Shown: positions 1 through 9,563, numbered from the stretch's first letter. The stretch: DNA of 64,000 nt from Streptococcus porci DSM 23759 (GCF_000423765.1 NZ_KE384089.1:73729-137728), one strand, 5' to 3'. Notes: generated by a model from the letters alone, not told the origin. Numbers and translations are program-made.

Positions 1-2
1 CA

Positions 3-1649
3 GGAGCTTCAGTCACTTCAAATGGTGTCCTTGATGGGGTTGCACGCGCCATTAAATTGGCAGGAGGAAATCCTGATGTTCTTCGCAAACGTCCTAAAGC
101 GCCTTCTGCTTTGGACAAAGAAGATAAAACTTATGAAACTGATGTGGTTATTGTCGGTGGTGGTGGCGCAGGTCTTGCCGCTGCGGCAGCGGTTATCCAA
201 GAAGGTAAAAATGTTATCGTTGTTGAAAAATTCCCAGCAGTTGGTGGTAACACTGTCCGTGCCGGTGGTCCGATGAATGCCCCTGATCCAGCTTGGCAAA
301 ATACCTTTGCGGCAAACCCAGGTGAAGCTCATAATTTACAAGAGTTGATTAACACTGATGAAGCAAGCATTGATCCAGAATACTTGGAAGACTTTAAAGC
401 CCTTAAAGTGGAAGTTGAAAAATACCTTGAAGACCCAAGCTATCTCTTTGACTCAACACTGCTTTATCGTATTCAAACCTACCTTGGCGGTAAACGTCAT
501 GACCTTAAAGGAAATGAAATCCACGGTAACTATGATCTGGTTAAAGTCCTAACTGAAAAAGCTCTCAGCTCAGTTCGCTGGCTGGAAGAAATTGGTGTGG
601 AATTTGTCCGTGATGAAGTCACCATGCCAGTAGGTGCTCTTTGGCGTCGTGGTCACAAACCTGTTCAACCGATGGGGTATGCTTTTATCTCAGTCCTTGA
701 TAGATATGTGCGTGAAAATGGTGGAACAATTCTGACCGACTCACCTGTTAAAGAACTTATCGTTGAAGACGGTGCAGTTCGTGGTGTTATTGCTGAAGGG
801 CGTAACGGTCAAACCATCACTGTCAATGCTAAAGCAGTTGTTATGGCATCAGGTGGTTTCGGTGCCAACACTAAGATGCTTCAACAGTACAATACTTATT
901 GGACGGAAATTGACGATAATATTGCAACATCAAACACCCCAGCCGTAACAGGTGACGGTATCATTCTTGGTCAATCAGTTGGTGCGGACCTTGTTGGTAT
1001 GGGATTCAGTCAAATGATGCCAGTATCAGACCCTGTCACAGGTGCTCTTTTCTCAGGTCTTCAAGTACCGCCAGCAAACTTTATCATGGTCAACCAAGAA
1101 GGTAAACGTTTCGTTGATGAGTATGGTAGTCGTGATAAATTATCTCAAGCAGCTATTGATAATGGTGGCCTCTTCTACCTGATCGCTGATGATAAAATTA
1201 AAGCGACAGCTTATAATACCAGTCAAGAAAAGATTGATGCCCAAGTGGCAGCAGGTACCCTTTACCGTGCTGATACTTTGGAAGACTTGGCTCAGCAAAT
1301 TGGAGTTGATCCAGAAACATTTGTCACAACTATCAGAAACTACAACTCGTACGTAGATGCAGGACACGATCCTGAATTTGATAAGGGTGGATTCGACCTT
1401 AAATGCGAAGTGGCACCATTCTACGCAACACCACGTAAACCAGCCGTTCACCACACCATGGGTGGTCTGAAAATTGATACAAGCACTCACGTAATCAATG
1501 AAAATGGAGCGGTAATCAAAGGTCTTTACGCTGCAGGTGAGGTTGCGGGTGGTCTTCATGCCGGTAACCGTTTGGGTGGTAACTCATTGACGGATATCTT
1601 CACCTTTGGACGTATTGCAGGTATCACTGCAGTCGCTGAAAATTGTTAG
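3..1649 (+). CDS. Fumarate-reductase-like flavoprotein with FMN-binding domain (5' truncated)
   Basis: The reading frame is open to the left edge of the window, so the gene starts upstream; 548 codons are visible and a TTG near base 57 is not the true start. The first codons read [12 protein letters not shown], the end of an FMN_bind domain where ApbE-type transferases attach FMN to a Ser/Thr. A FAD-binding Rossmann motif ([14 protein letters not shown]) follows, then an FAD_binding_2 domain with the fumarate-reductase signatures [10 protein letters not shown] and [11 protein letters not shown] near the C-terminus. The family reduces fumarate, urocanate or acrylate-type acceptors using flavin electrons. 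Substrate and cell location cannot be told without the N-terminus. A hairpin terminator follows, so the transcript ends here. Confidence 0.85.
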   Translation, partial: GASVTSNGVLDGVARAIKLAGGNPDVLRKRPKAPSALDKEDKTYETDVVIVGGGGAGLAAAAAVIQEGKNVIVVEKFPAVGGNTVRAGGPMNAPDPAWQNTFAANPGEAHNLQELINTDEASIDPEYLEDFKALKVEVEKYLEDPSYLFDSTLLYRIQTYLGGKRHDLKGNEIHGNYDLVKVLTEKALSSVRWLEEIGVEFVRDEVTMPVGALWRRGHKPVQPMGYAFISVLDRYVRENGGTILTDSPVKELIVEDGAVRGVIAEGRNGQTITVNAKAVVMASGGFGANTKMLQQYNTYWTEIDDNIATSNTPAVTGDGIILGQSVGADLVGMGFSQMMPVSDPVTGALFSGLQVPPANFIMVNQEGKRFVDEYGSRDKLSQAAIDNGGLFYLIADDKIKATAYNTSQEKIDAQVAAGTLYRADTLEDLAQQIGVDPETFVTTIRNYNSYVDAGHDPEFDKGGFDLKCEVAPFYATPRKPAVHHTMGGLKIDTSTHVINENGAVIKGLYAAGEVAGGLHAGNRLGGNSLTDIFTFGRIAGITAVAENC

Positions 1650-1654
1650 TTATG

Positions 1655-1678
1655 AAGGCGCCGAAAGGCGTCTTTTTT
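1655..1678 (+). terminator. Intrinsic terminator after the flavoprotein gene
   Basis: An 8-bp stem (AAGGCGCC/GGCGTCTT, one G-U pair) with a gaaa tetraloop runs into T7, six bases after the stop codon. Confidence 0.85.
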
Positions 1679-1834
1679 GGAGGGTGAAGTGGGTCGACTT
1701 AAAAATTTTTTGAAATTTATAGTGAGAAAGGTTCTTGGTACAAGGAAAGGCTTTAATCTGTCAAACAAGACGCTGGTTGGGTCAAGTTTTGTGATTATTT
1801 TATGAGATCAGCTAGGAAAAGGCAATCTATACTT

Positions 1835-1862
1835 TTTAGATTTGCTCATTTTATGGTATAAT
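1835..1862 (+). promoter_or_regulatory. Promoter of ppaC
   Basis: Extended -10 TGG-TATAAT (1854-1862) with a weak -35 TTTAGA (1835-1840), spacer 16. The region between the terminator at 1678 and this promoter holds no recognisable gene. Confidence 0.75.
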
Positions 1863-1891
1863 GAAAGAAATTTTAAAAATAGAGGTATATC

Positions 1892-2827
1892 ATGTCTAAA
1901 TTTTTAGTTTTTGGTCACCAAAACCCTGATACGGATGCTATTGCGTCATCTTACGGGTGGGCTTATCTTGAGCGCACGGCATGGGGGCGTGATGCGGAAG
2001 CTGTTGCGCTTGGCACACCGAATGAAGAAACAGCATTTGCACTGAATTACTTTGGTGTTGAGGCTCCACGTGTGGTGACATCAGCCAAAGCAGAAGGTGT
2101 TGACCAAGTCATCTTGACGGATCACAATGAATTTCAACAGTCTATCGCAGACATCAAGGAAGTTGAAGTGGCGGCTGTTATTGACCATCACCGTGTGGCT
2201 AACTTTGAAACAGCAAATCCACTTTATATGCGTCTTGAGCCAGTTGGTTCTGCGTCTTCAATCGTTTATCGTGCCTCTAAAGAAGCTGGGGTTGAACTTC
2301 CACGCGAAGTAGCTGGTCTTCTCTTGTCAGGTTTAATTTCAGACACTCTTCTGTTGAAATCACCAACAACTCATGCTTCAGACCCACAAGTGGCTACTGA
2401 ATTGGCAGAAATTGCTGGCGTTAATTTGGAAGAATATGGCTTGGAGCTCCTTAAAGCTGGTACAAATTTGGCAAGCAAGTCAGCAGAAGAATTGATTGAT
2501 ATTGATGCTAAAACATTCCCGCTTAACGGAAATAATGTTCGTGTAGCTCAGGTTAATACTGTTGATATCAATGATGTTCTTGCTCGTCAAGTAGAGATTG
2601 AAGCAGCAATGACAGCCTCATCTGAAGCTAATGGTTATTCAGACTTTGTCCTTATGATTACAGACATCCTGAACTCAAACTCAGAAATTCTGGCACTTGG
2701 TTCAAACATGGACAAGGTTGAAGCAGCTTTCAATTTCAAACTTGAAAACAACCATGCCTTCCTTGCTGGTGCTGTTTCACGTAAGAAACAAGTGGTACCA
2801 CAACTAACAGAAAGTTTCAATGCCTAA
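1892..2827 (+). CDS. ppaC: Manganese-dependent inorganic pyrophosphatase (family II, DHH)
   Basis: Cytoplasmic enzyme that hydrolyses pyrophosphate to two phosphates and so pulls biosynthetic reactions forward. The 311-aa length fits the family (about 309-311). The N-terminus has the metal-binding HQNPDTDA motif (residues 9-16), followed by DHNEF and the DHH motif DHHRVANF near residues 97-104. The C-terminal DHHA2 domain ends with the substrate-binding [10 protein letters not shown] segment. ATG has an AGAGGT ribosome site nine bases upstream. Monocistronic: own extended -10 promoter and a terminator six bases after the stop. Confidence 0.97.
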   Translation: MSKFLVFGHQNPDTDAIASSYGWAYLERTAWGRDAEAVALGTPNEETAFALNYFGVEAPRVVTSAKAEGVDQVILTDHNEFQQSIADIKEVEVAAVIDHHRVANFETANPLYMRLEPVGSASSIVYRASKEAGVELPREVAGLLLSGLISDTLLLKSPTTHASDPQVATELAEIAGVNLEEYGLELLKAGTNLASKSAEELIDIDAKTFPLNGNNVRVAQVNTVDINDVLARQVEIEAAMTASSEANGYSDFVLMITDILNSNSEILALGSNMDKVEAAFNFKLENNHAFLAGAVSRKKQVVPQLTESFNA

Positions 2828-2832
2828 ACGTT

Positions 2833-2853
2833 AGCACCTTCGGGTGCTTTTTT
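2833..2853 (+). terminator. Intrinsic terminator after ppaC
   Basis: Stem AGCACC/GGTGCT with ttcg tetraloop followed by a T tract. It lies just upstream of the next gene's ribosome site, so the next gene is probably read by read-through or an unseen promoter. Confidence 0.85.
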
Positions 2854-2866
2854 AGAGGAGGATATC

Positions 2867-3316
2867 GTGTCATATATTGTAAGTTTTAAAGAGGTGGAGA
2901 CGACAGGTTTGGAAGTCAGTTCAGTTGCAGATGTGCTGGCAGGTTTGCGTGCCAATGAAGCCTGCTATTTCTGGAACAAGTACAAAATTCCATTTGAGGT
3001 ATTTTTACCTGAAGAAAAACCAGAAGTCCTACCTTTTATCGAAAAGGTCTTGGCAGAGCGGGACATGGTTTTTCCCTACACTCCGCTCAATGTGGCCCAA
3101 TTTGAAGTGGACGGTATTCTCTGGTCCTTTGTCTTTTATGACAATGTCCTTTATACACTAGAAGAAGGAGGAAAACGAGCGGTCGGATTCAAATTGTCAA
3201 ATGGGATTGAGATACCCAAAGAGTTTGAAGGAAAATTCAAGTTTGCCCGTCAACGCTCCAAACTAGCAGGTGAAATCCGCGGTTCATTCTTTGTTATCAA
3301 AGGAGTCTATCTTTAA
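2867..3316 (+). CDS. Conserved hypothetical protein, 149 aa
   Basis: I do not recognise the family. The start is GTG at 2867, placed by a strong AGGAGG at 2856-2861 five bases upstream. The protein is soluble, with no signal peptide or membrane segment, rich in aromatic residues (WNKYKIPFEVFLP, ILWSFVFYDN), and ends in a basic stretch (KFKFARQRSKLAGEIRGS). Its composition resembles the neighbours, so it does not look foreign. No promoter of its own is visible between the ppaC terminator and the GTG. Confidence 0.75.
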   Translation: MSYIVSFKEVETTGLEVSSVADVLAGLRANEACYFWNKYKIPFEVFLPEEKPEVLPFIEKVLAERDMVFPYTPLNVAQFEVDGILWSFVFYDNVLYTLEEGGKRAVGFKLSNGIEIPKEFEGKFKFARQRSKLAGEIRGSFFVIKGVYL

Positions 3317-3324
3317 TAGCTCAG

Positions 3325-3347
3325 AAATCGTCCTAGTGGCGATTTTT
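3325..3347 (+). terminator. Terminator between the 149-aa gene and phoH
   Basis: Stem AAATCGTC/GGCGATTT (one G-U) with loop ctagt, then T6. The T tract runs into the phoH promoter. Confidence 0.7.
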
Positions 3348-3356
3348 TGGTATAAT
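3348..3356 (+). promoter_or_regulatory. Extended -10 promoter of phoH
   Basis: TGG-TATAAT immediately after the preceding terminator; phoH starts 33 bases further on. No convincing -35 box, as usual for extended -10 promoters. Confidence 0.75.
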
Positions 3357-3388
3357 GGAGAAAATAAGAAAAGAAAGAGGTACTCTAG

Positions 3389-4444
3389 TTGCAAGAGTAT
3401 TCTGTTGAAGTTGTCTTAAATCATCCTGATGATATCTTAGCACTTTTTGGAACTAATGAACGTCATTTGAAGTTGATTGAGGAGAATTTAGGAGTTATCA
3501 TTCACGCTAGAACGGAGCGTGTGCAGATTTTGGGTGATGATGAAGAGGCTGTTGAGTTGGCTCGATTGACCATTTCTGCTCTGCTTGTTCTGGTCGGTCG
3601 TGGCATGATGGTCAACACTTCTGATGTGGTGACGGCTCTTTCTATGGCACAAAGTGGTAATATTGATAAGTTTGTTGCCCTCTATGAAGAAGAAATTATC
3701 AAGGATAGTTTCGGTAAGCCTATCCGTGTCAAAACGCTAGGTCAAAAAGTTTATGTGGACAGCGTGAAAAAGCATGATGTGGTCTTTGGAATTGGGCCTG
3801 CAGGTACCGGTAAGACCTTTCTTGCGGTGACTTTGGCAGTAACTGCCCTAAAACGTGGTCAGGTAAAAAAAATCATTTTGACCCGCCCTGCTGTTGAGGC
3901 TGGTGAGAGTCTTGGTTTCTTGCCGGGTGATTTGAAGGAGAAGGTTGATCCATACTTGCGCCCTGTTTACGATGCTCTTTATCAGATTTTAGGCAAGGAA
4001 CAGACGACTCGTTTGATGGAGCGTGAGATTATCGAAATTGCTCCGCTGGCCTATATGCGTGGACGAACCTTGGAGGATGCTTTTGTTATCCTTGATGAGG
4101 CCCAGAACACGACCATTATGCAGATGAAAATGTTTCTGACTCGTCTTGGATTTAATTCCAAGATGATTGTTAATGGAGATGTTAGCCAGATTGACTTGCC
4201 GCGTAATGTCAAGTCGGGTTTGATCGATGCGACGGAAAAGTTGAGACATATTAAGCAGATTGATTTTGTTTACCTATCTGCTAAGGATGTCGTACGCCAT
4301 CCTGTAGTTGCTGAAATCATCAATGCTTATGAAAGCAAAGAAGCGCAAGCCTTTGACCAAGAAATGACAGAACAAGGTCAGGTTAAATCAGGTCTTACCA
4401 GCTATGAAGTGATTGGAGAGCTGCCAGAAGATAAAAAGAACTGA
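3389..4444 (+). CDS. phoH: PhoH family ATPase
   Basis: Cytoplasmic P-loop NTPase of the PhoH family, linked in other bacteria to RNA metabolism; its exact role in streptococci is unsettled. The 351-aa protein has an N-terminal nucleic-acid-binding-type region (residues 1-125), a Walker A GPAGTGKT near residue 137 and a Walker B VILDEAQN near residue 233. TTG start at 3389, supported by AAAGAGG (3374-3380). The stop codon is inside a strong bidirectional terminator, so transcription ends at the gene end. Confidence 0.93.
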   Translation: MQEYSVEVVLNHPDDILALFGTNERHLKLIEENLGVIIHARTERVQILGDDEEAVELARLTISALLVLVGRGMMVNTSDVVTALSMAQSGNIDKFVALYEEEIIKDSFGKPIRVKTLGQKVYVDSVKKHDVVFGIGPAGTGKTFLAVTLAVTALKRGQVKKIILTRPAVEAGESLGFLPGDLKEKVDPYLRPVYDALYQILGKEQTTRLMEREIIEIAPLAYMRGRTLEDAFVILDEAQNTTIMQMKMFLTRLGFNSKMIVNGDVSQIDLPRNVKSGLIDATEKLRHIKQIDFVYLSAKDVVRHPVVAEIINAYESKEAQAFDQEMTEQGQVKSGLTSYEVIGELPEDKKN

Positions 4445-4466
4445 GTTGATTGTCAACTCAGTTCTT
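4436..4466. terminator. Bidirectional terminator between phoH and the nitroreductase
   Basis: Perfect 14-bp inverted repeat, AAGAACTGAGTTGA (4436-4449) and its complement (4453-4466), with a 3-base centre. A-rich on the left and T-rich on the right, it serves the converging phoH and nitroreductase transcripts. It overlaps the phoH stop codon. Confidence 0.9.
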
Positions 4467-4470
4467 CGTT

Positions 4471-5150
4471 TTACTCCACCCAAGTCACGACTTCTTCGCG
4501 TGGTTTGCGTGAGCGCGGGTGTTTTGGATCTTTGAGGCGATAGCCTAGGGATAACATGCTGGCAATGCTCTCTTTTTCGGGATTGATAAGACCGCTCTTG
4601 GCTAGGATGGCATTAACTTTGTCATAATTAAAGCCTTCAATAGGGCAAGAGTCAATACCAAGTGCAGCAGCCACTGTCATCATATTGCCTAGAGCGATGT
4701 AGGTCTGCTTAGCTGTCCAGTCCCAGAGAGCACGAGGATTGTCAGCGATTTTCATGTCGCTTTCCTGGAAGGATTTGTAGAGTGGGAGGCGACTGGCCAC
4801 ACCAGACTCATCCAGACCTCTTCGGATAAGGCTTTGGCAGATAGCTTGGCTGTCATAGCGAGCATTTTTTTCTGCCAATAAGAAGATGAAGTGGCTTGCG
4901 GTATCCAGTTGAGGTTTAGCTCCCCAAGCAACTTCTTTCAAGTCCTCTTTGATGCTGTCTAGCTTGCTGTCAGCTTTGCCATTTTCCAAAACCAAAAAGC
5001 GCCACCCCTCCAGTCCAACGGAAGAGGGACTAAGCCAAGCGGCATCAAGAATAGTCTCTAAGTCCTCGCGAGGAATTTTTTGGTCATTATAGACACGGAC
5101 GGCAACTCGAGGTCGAAAATCTGACGAATGGTTTCATGTGATAAGGTCAT
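4471..5150 (-). pseudogene. Nitroreductase family protein, frameshifted
   Basis: The full span would encode about 226 aa, normal for NAD(P)H:FMN nitroreductases. From the ATG at 5150 (ribosome site AAGGAG just upstream) the frame reads MTLSHETIRQIF and then stops early. The rest of the family sequence (DFRPRVAVRVYNDQKIP, then SPSSVGLEGWRF through the C-terminus) continues in another frame. The break is at about 5115-5127, at a single ATTTTCGA; an intact gene would be expected to have it repeated, so a 7-base deletion between short tandem repeats explains the shift. A shorter product from a TTG at 4995 (174 aa) would lack the FMN-binding N-terminus. A sequencing error is the alternative. Confidence 0.75.
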
Positions 5151-5226
5151 AGTTTTCTCCTTTGAATAGTTGTCTTTATTATACCGCTTTCAATACTTTT
5201 TGTCATAAGAAAGCAATAAATCTGTA

Positions 5227-5255
5227 TTGTCACCAACATAAATTTTCATTAAAAT
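5227..5255 (+). promoter_or_regulatory. Promoter of queG, predicting a leaderless mRNA
   Basis: TTGTCA (5227-5232), 17-base spacer, TAAAAT (5250-5255). The ATG of queG is at 5262, only six bases after the -10, so transcription should begin at or within a base of the start codon. Confidence 0.75.
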
Positions 5256-5261
5256 ACTAAT

Positions 5262-6383
5262 ATGGACATTAAGGCAGAAATTCAGAAACTTGCTAAGGAA
5301 ATTGGTATTTCAAAGATCGGTTTTACAACGGCCGATGACTTTGCTTATTTGGAAAAATCGCTGCGCTTGGGAGTTGAAGAGGGTAGAACGACAGGTTTTG
5401 AACATAAAAACATTGAAGAACGGATCAAACCTAAGCTATCCTTGGCTTCTGCTAAAACCATCATTTCCATCGCTGTCGCTTATCCTCATAAATTACCCGT
5501 CCAGCCTCAAAAAACAGCCTATAAGCGCGGAAAAATAACGCCTAATTCTTGGGGCTTGGACTATCACTACGTTCTACAAGATAAGCTGGAACGTTTGGCG
5601 CGTGGGATTGAGCAATTAACTGAAAACTTTGAATACAAGGGTATGGTCGATACGGGAGCTCTGGTTGACACAGCAGTTGCCAAACGAGCAGGTATCGGAT
5701 TTATCGGAAAAAATGGTCTTGTTATTTCCAAAGAATTCGGCTCTTATATGTATCTCGGTGAGCTTATTACCAATTTGGAGATTGAGCCTGATCAGGAAGT
5801 GGATTACGACTGTGGAGATTGTAGGCGCTGTTTGGATGCTTGTCCTACCTCTTGTCTTATCGGAGATGGCACGATGAATGCCAGACGTTGTTTGTCTTTC
5901 CAGACACAGGACAAGGGGATGATGGATATGGAATTTCGCAAGAAAATCAAGACAGTTATTTACGGCTGTGATATTTGTCAGATTTCCTGTCCTTACAATA
6001 AAGGTATCGATAATCCATTAGCTTCTGAGATTGATCCAGACTTAGCACAGCCGGAACTCGTTCCCTTCCTAGAATTGACCAATAAGTCTTTCAAAGAAAA
6101 GTTTGGTCTCATTGCAGGTAGTTGGCGCGGGAAAAATATTTTACAGCGCAACGCTATCATTGCCCTTGCCAATGCCCACGATAGAAGCGCTATTCCAAAA
6201 CTTCTAGAAATCATCGATAAAAATAACAATCCTATTCATACCGCGACAGCCATTTGGGCCTTGGGTGAGCTAATAAAAAAACCTGAACAGACCATGTTGG
6301 ACTTTATGCGTAGCCTTTCTCCAAAAGAAGAAGATAGCCAAAAAGAACTGGCTTTGGTCTTGGAAAAATGGCAGAGCGCTTAA
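5262..6383 (+). CDS. queG: Epoxyqueuosine reductase QueG
   Basis: Cobalamin- and two-[4Fe-4S]-dependent enzyme that reduces epoxyqueuosine to queuosine in tRNA, the last step of the pathway. Length 373 aa matches the family. The cluster-binding cysteines are seen in CGDCRRCLDACP (near residue 187) and CDICQISCPYNK (near residue 235); an Asp-containing VDTGALVDTAVAKRAG segment lies before them and a HEAT-like C-terminus (ILQRNAIIALAN, TATAIWALGEL) after. There is no Shine-Dalgarno before the ATG; the promoter geometry predicts a leaderless transcript. Queuosine precursor is presumably salvaged, as no other que gene is here. Confidence 0.95.
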   Translation: MDIKAEIQKLAKEIGISKIGFTTADDFAYLEKSLRLGVEEGRTTGFEHKNIEERIKPKLSLASAKTIISIAVAYPHKLPVQPQKTAYKRGKITPNSWGLDYHYVLQDKLERLARGIEQLTENFEYKGMVDTGALVDTAVAKRAGIGFIGKNGLVISKEFGSYMYLGELITNLEIEPDQEVDYDCGDCRRCLDACPTSCLIGDGTMNARRCLSFQTQDKGMMDMEFRKKIKTVIYGCDICQISCPYNKGIDNPLASEIDPDLAQPELVPFLELTNKSFKEKFGLIAGSWRGKNILQRNAIIALANAHDRSAIPKLLEIIDKNNNPIHTATAIWALGELIKKPEQTMLDFMRSLSPKEEDSQKELALVLEKWQSA

Positions 6384-6430
6384 AAATATGATAGAATAAG
6401 TAGAATTTGTATAAAGAAATGGAGAAAACC

Positions 6431-7526
6431 ATGGAATTGGCAGAAATTCGCCAGAAAATAGTAGACAATAAAGAGAAGTTGACTAGCTTCAGGAGGTCTC
6501 TTTGACCTGGATAGGTTAGAGGAAGACATTGCTCTTTTAGAGAATCGAATGACAGAGCCTGATTTTTGGAATGATAATTTGGCGGCTCAGAAAACGTCTC
6601 AAGAACTCAACGAACTCAAGAACACTTATGAGACTTTTCATAACATGGAGGAGTTGTCGGATGAGACAGAACTCTACTTGGAAATGTTAGAAGAAGACGA
6701 GTCGGTTCATGATGATTTGGTTGAGACACTGGAAAAACTTGATCAAATCATGACTAGCTATGAGATGACCTTGCTCTTATCTGGATCTTACGATCACAAC
6801 AATGCTATCTTAGAGATTCACCCAGGTTCAGGTGGTACCGAGGCGCAGGACTGGGCCGATATGCTTTTCCGTATGTACACTCGTTATGGAAATGCGAAAG
6901 GCTTCAAGGTTGAAACCCTTGATTATCAGGCAGGAGATGAGGCAGGTATTAAGTCTGTCACCCTGTCATTTGAAGGGCCGAATGCTTACGGACTTCTCAA
7001 ATCTGAAATGGGTGTTCACCGCTTGGTGCGTATATCGCCATTTGACTCAGCAAAGCGTCGTCACACCTCATTTACTTCTGTGGAAGTGATGCCAGAACTT
7101 GATGATACGATTGAAGTGGAAATTCGCGATGACGACATCAAAATGGACACTTTCCGTTCAGGGGGTGCTGGTGGGCAAAACGTCAATAAAGTCTCAACCG
7201 GTGTCCGTTTGACCCATATTCCAACAGGTATCGTGGTTGCCTCAACTGTTGACCGTACCCAATACGGAAACCGTGACCGTGCCATGAAGATGCTTCAAGC
7301 TAAACTCTACCAAATGGAGCAGGACAAGAAGGCAGAAGAAGTCAACGCACTCAAAGGTGATAAACGTGAAATCACTTGGGGAAGCCAAATTCGTTCTTAC
7401 GTTTTCACCCCTTATACCATGGTAAAAGACCATCGCACAGGCTACGAAGTTGCTCAAGTGGATAAGGTTATGGATGGGGACATTGAAGGCTTTATCGATG
7501 CTTATCTTAAGTGGTTGATTGATTAA
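6431..7526 (+). CDS. prfB: Peptide chain release factor 2 with programmed +1 frameshift
   Basis: Terminates translation at UGA and UAA. The zero frame starts at ATG 6431 and reads 24 codons to an in-frame TGA at 6503-6505. The site is AGGAGG TCT CTT TGA C: an internal SD-like AGGAGG, a slippery CTT and a UGA followed by C, the classic RF2 autoregulatory signal. After skipping one base (T6503) translation continues at GAC (6504-6506) to 7526, giving 364 aa, the normal RF2 length. The tripeptide anticodon SPF is in [11 protein letters not shown] and the catalytic GGQ in [12 protein letters not shown]. The coordinates enclose both parts: 6431-6502 joined to 6504-7526. Confidence 0.97.
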
Positions 7527-7849
7527 GCTTGAGGGAGCATTTTGCCTTAACTCGTTGCTAGCTAGTTTTTGTTGTAACAAATACCAGCACTACGTAGCTC
7601 CTTAGGTTAGGGACTAAATTCTTAGCAAAAATGACAAGGTGATGTTATCGCCGACAAGGTGCATTCACAGTAAAAATGGTGTCATCAGGAAAATCCTATG
7701 ACATCGAAAGAAAATGGTAAGATTTAGGTCTCAACATTTTGCAATAGAATGACGATAGCGAAATGCTTGTGCCCGCCCAACGTCACTGAATGCACCAAAA
7801 GAAAATATTTTCGAAAGGAAATGAGTTTCACAACTCAGTAAGTAAAGAC
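7527..7849 (+). other. Non-coding region with inverted repeats between prfB and ftsE
   Basis: No gene is convincing in these 323 bases. GGTGCATTCA (7658-7667) has its exact reverse complement at 7787-7796, enclosing about 140 bases. Within it is a hairpin, TGTCAT-c-AGGA/TCCTATGACA (7680-7703), and a direct repeat GACAAGGTG (7653-7661) copies 7633-7641. The arrangement suggests either a folded leader of ftsE or a decayed miniature mobile element; I recognise neither. A frame opening at 7790 that would lengthen FtsE by 20 residues is not credible. Confidence 0.5.
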
Positions 7850-8542
7850 ATGCCATTGATTGAATTACACGATGTTACCAAAAAGTACCATCGTTCGACG
7901 ACGGCTCTTCGTGAGATTACGGTTAGCGTAGATCAGGGAGAGTTTGTTTATCTAGTTGGCCCATCTGGGGCTGGTAAATCTTCTTTTATCAAACTGCTCT
8001 ATCGCGAAGAAAAAGCGACCAAAGGAAGTATCAGAGTCGGAGAATTTGACTTGACCAAGCTACGTCAGAAAGATGTTCCTTTCTTGCGTCGTTCCATCGG
8101 CGTAGTCTTTCAGGACTACAAGCTTCTTCCTCGTAAGACCGTTTTTGAAAATGTGGCTTACGCTATGGAAGTTATTGGAGAAAAGCCACGTAACATCAAA
8201 AAACGTGTTCCAGAAGTCCTCGATTTAGTTGGTTTGAAGCACAAAATGCGGTCCTTCCCAGATCAGTTATCTGGTGGTGAGCAACAGCGTGTAGCCATTG
8301 CCCGTGCACTTGTCAACAATCCAAAACTCCTCATTGCTGATGAGCCAACAGGAAACCTTGATCCTGAAAATTCTTGGGAAATCATGAACCTTTTGGAGCG
8401 TATCAATCTTCAAGGGACAACCGTCTTGATGGCGACTCACAATAGTCAAATCGTAAATACCCTTCGCCATCGTGTTATTGCCATCGAAGGCGGCCGAGTA
8501 GTTCGTGATGAAGAGAAAGGAGACTACGGATACGATGATTAG
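7850..8542 (+). CDS. ftsE: Cell division ATP-binding protein FtsE
   Basis: Cytoplasmic ATPase of the FtsEX complex, which in streptococci activates the peptidoglycan hydrolase PcsB at the septum. The start at ATG 7850 ([13 protein letters not shown]) gives 230 aa, the normal length. Motifs: Walker A GPSGAGKS (about residue 38), Q-loop [10 protein letters not shown], signature LSGGEQQR, Walker [14 protein letters not shown] and the switch His in MATHNSQ. It is followed by ftsX with an 8-base overlap, indicating translational coupling. Confidence 0.95.
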   Translation: MPLIELHDVTKKYHRSTTALREITVSVDQGEFVYLVGPSGAGKSSFIKLLYREEKATKGSIRVGEFDLTKLRQKDVPFLRRSIGVVFQDYKLLPRKTVFENVAYAMEVIGEKPRNIKKRVPEVLDLVGLKHKMRSFPDQLSGGEQQRVAIARALVNNPKLLIADEPTGNLDPENSWEIMNLLERINLQGTTVLMATHNSQIVNTLRHRVIAIEGGRVVRDEEKGDYGYDD

Positions 8543-9464
8543 ACGATTTTTCCGCCACATGTGGGAGGCAATCAAAAACCTCAAGCGTAATGGCCTCATG
8601 ACCCTAGCCTCTATTTTCTCAGTAACAGTCACCTTGACCTTGGTTGGTATCTTTGCTGCTGTGCTTTTTAATACGGAAAAGCTAGCGCGTGGCATTGAAG
8701 AAAATATTCAAATCAATGTTTTTCTCCAAGTGGATAGTCATGACCAAGATACAGAAGTAAAAAATGAAGTTGGTCAGATGGTGCCTAATGAAAACTATCA
8801 ATCCATTCAAAAAGCCATCGAAGCCATTGATGGCGTTGAAACAGTTACTTTTTCAAGTAAAGAAGAAGAATTGAAGAAACTTCAAGAACGCTTAGGTGAC
8901 TCTTGGAAACTCTTTGATGGAGATGCCAATCCTCTATTTGATGTTTATGTTGTTCAAACAACCTCTCCTAAGAAAGTTGCTGAAGTAACTGAAAAAATCA
9001 GTAAAATCAAGGGAGTTGACCGTGCCGATTACGGTAAAGCAGATACAGAACGAATCTTTAAAATGGCAGCTTTCATCCGTGTTTGGGGATTCGCGGCTAT
9101 TGCTTTGCTTGCTTTTGTAGCTCTATTTATGATTTCAAATACCATTCGTATCACCATCATCTCACGCCGCAATGAAATCCAAATCATGCGTTTGGTTGGT
9201 GCTAAAAATTCATATATCAGAGGTCCTTTCTTTATGGAAGGTGCATGGGTTGGCTTCCTTGGGGCCATTATCCCATCTGTTATTCTCTATTTTGGATATC
9301 AATACGCTTACAATGGATTCCAGAAAAACCTTTCCATCGAACATCTATCTATGTACGATCCAAATCCATACAGCTACTATGCTATTGCGGCCTTGTTTGT
9401 AGTTGGTATTTTGGTAGGTTCTATGGGTTCAGTGCTCTCCATTCGACGCTATCTCAAAGCCTAA
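8535..9464 (+). CDS. ftsX: Cell division permease-like protein FtsX
   Basis: Integral membrane partner of FtsE that passes the ATPase signal to an extracellular hydrolase. 309 aa. A first membrane helix lies near residues 20-45, a large extracellular loop (about 46-165, with NIQINVFLQVDSHDQDTE) is the PcsB-contact region in related species, and three C-terminal helices with the conserved SRRNEIQIMRLVGA segment follow. The start ATG 8535 overlaps the ftsE stop and has AAAGGAG at 8516-8522; a frame opening at 8505 is inside ftsE and unlikely to be used. Confidence 0.95.
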   Translation: MIRRFFRHMWEAIKNLKRNGLMTLASIFSVTVTLTLVGIFAAVLFNTEKLARGIEENIQINVFLQVDSHDQDTEVKNEVGQMVPNENYQSIQKAIEAIDGVETVTFSSKEEELKKLQERLGDSWKLFDGDANPLFDVYVVQTTSPKKVAEVTEKISKIKGVDRADYGKADTERIFKMAAFIRVWGFAAIALLAFVALFMISNTIRITIISRRNEIQIMRLVGAKNSYIRGPFFMEGAWVGFLGAIIPSVILYFGYQYAYNGFQKNLSIEHLSMYDPNPYSYYAIAALFVVGILVGSMGSVLSIRRYLKA

Positions 9465-9465
9465 A

Positions 9466-9497
9466 GAAAAAGCCTTTCCTCAATGGAAGGCTTTTTC
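9466..9497 (+). terminator. Terminator after ftsX
   Basis: Stem GAAAAAGCCTTTCC pairing with GGAAGGCTTTTTC across a short loop; A-rich and T-rich flanks. Confidence 0.85.
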
Positions 9498-9563
9498 AGG
9501 TGCTTTTGATAAAGTTTGTCGATAACTTTTATTATGGAAAAAGCTGACGCTTTGGAAATTCGC

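Noticed and set aside
1680..1834. Possible decayed gene between the flavoprotein and ppaC
   Set aside because: Short in-frame stretches only, no family recognised, no start signal.
8505..8534. N-terminal extension of ftsX
   Set aside because: Lies inside ftsE; ATG 8535 with AAAGGAG is the consistent start.
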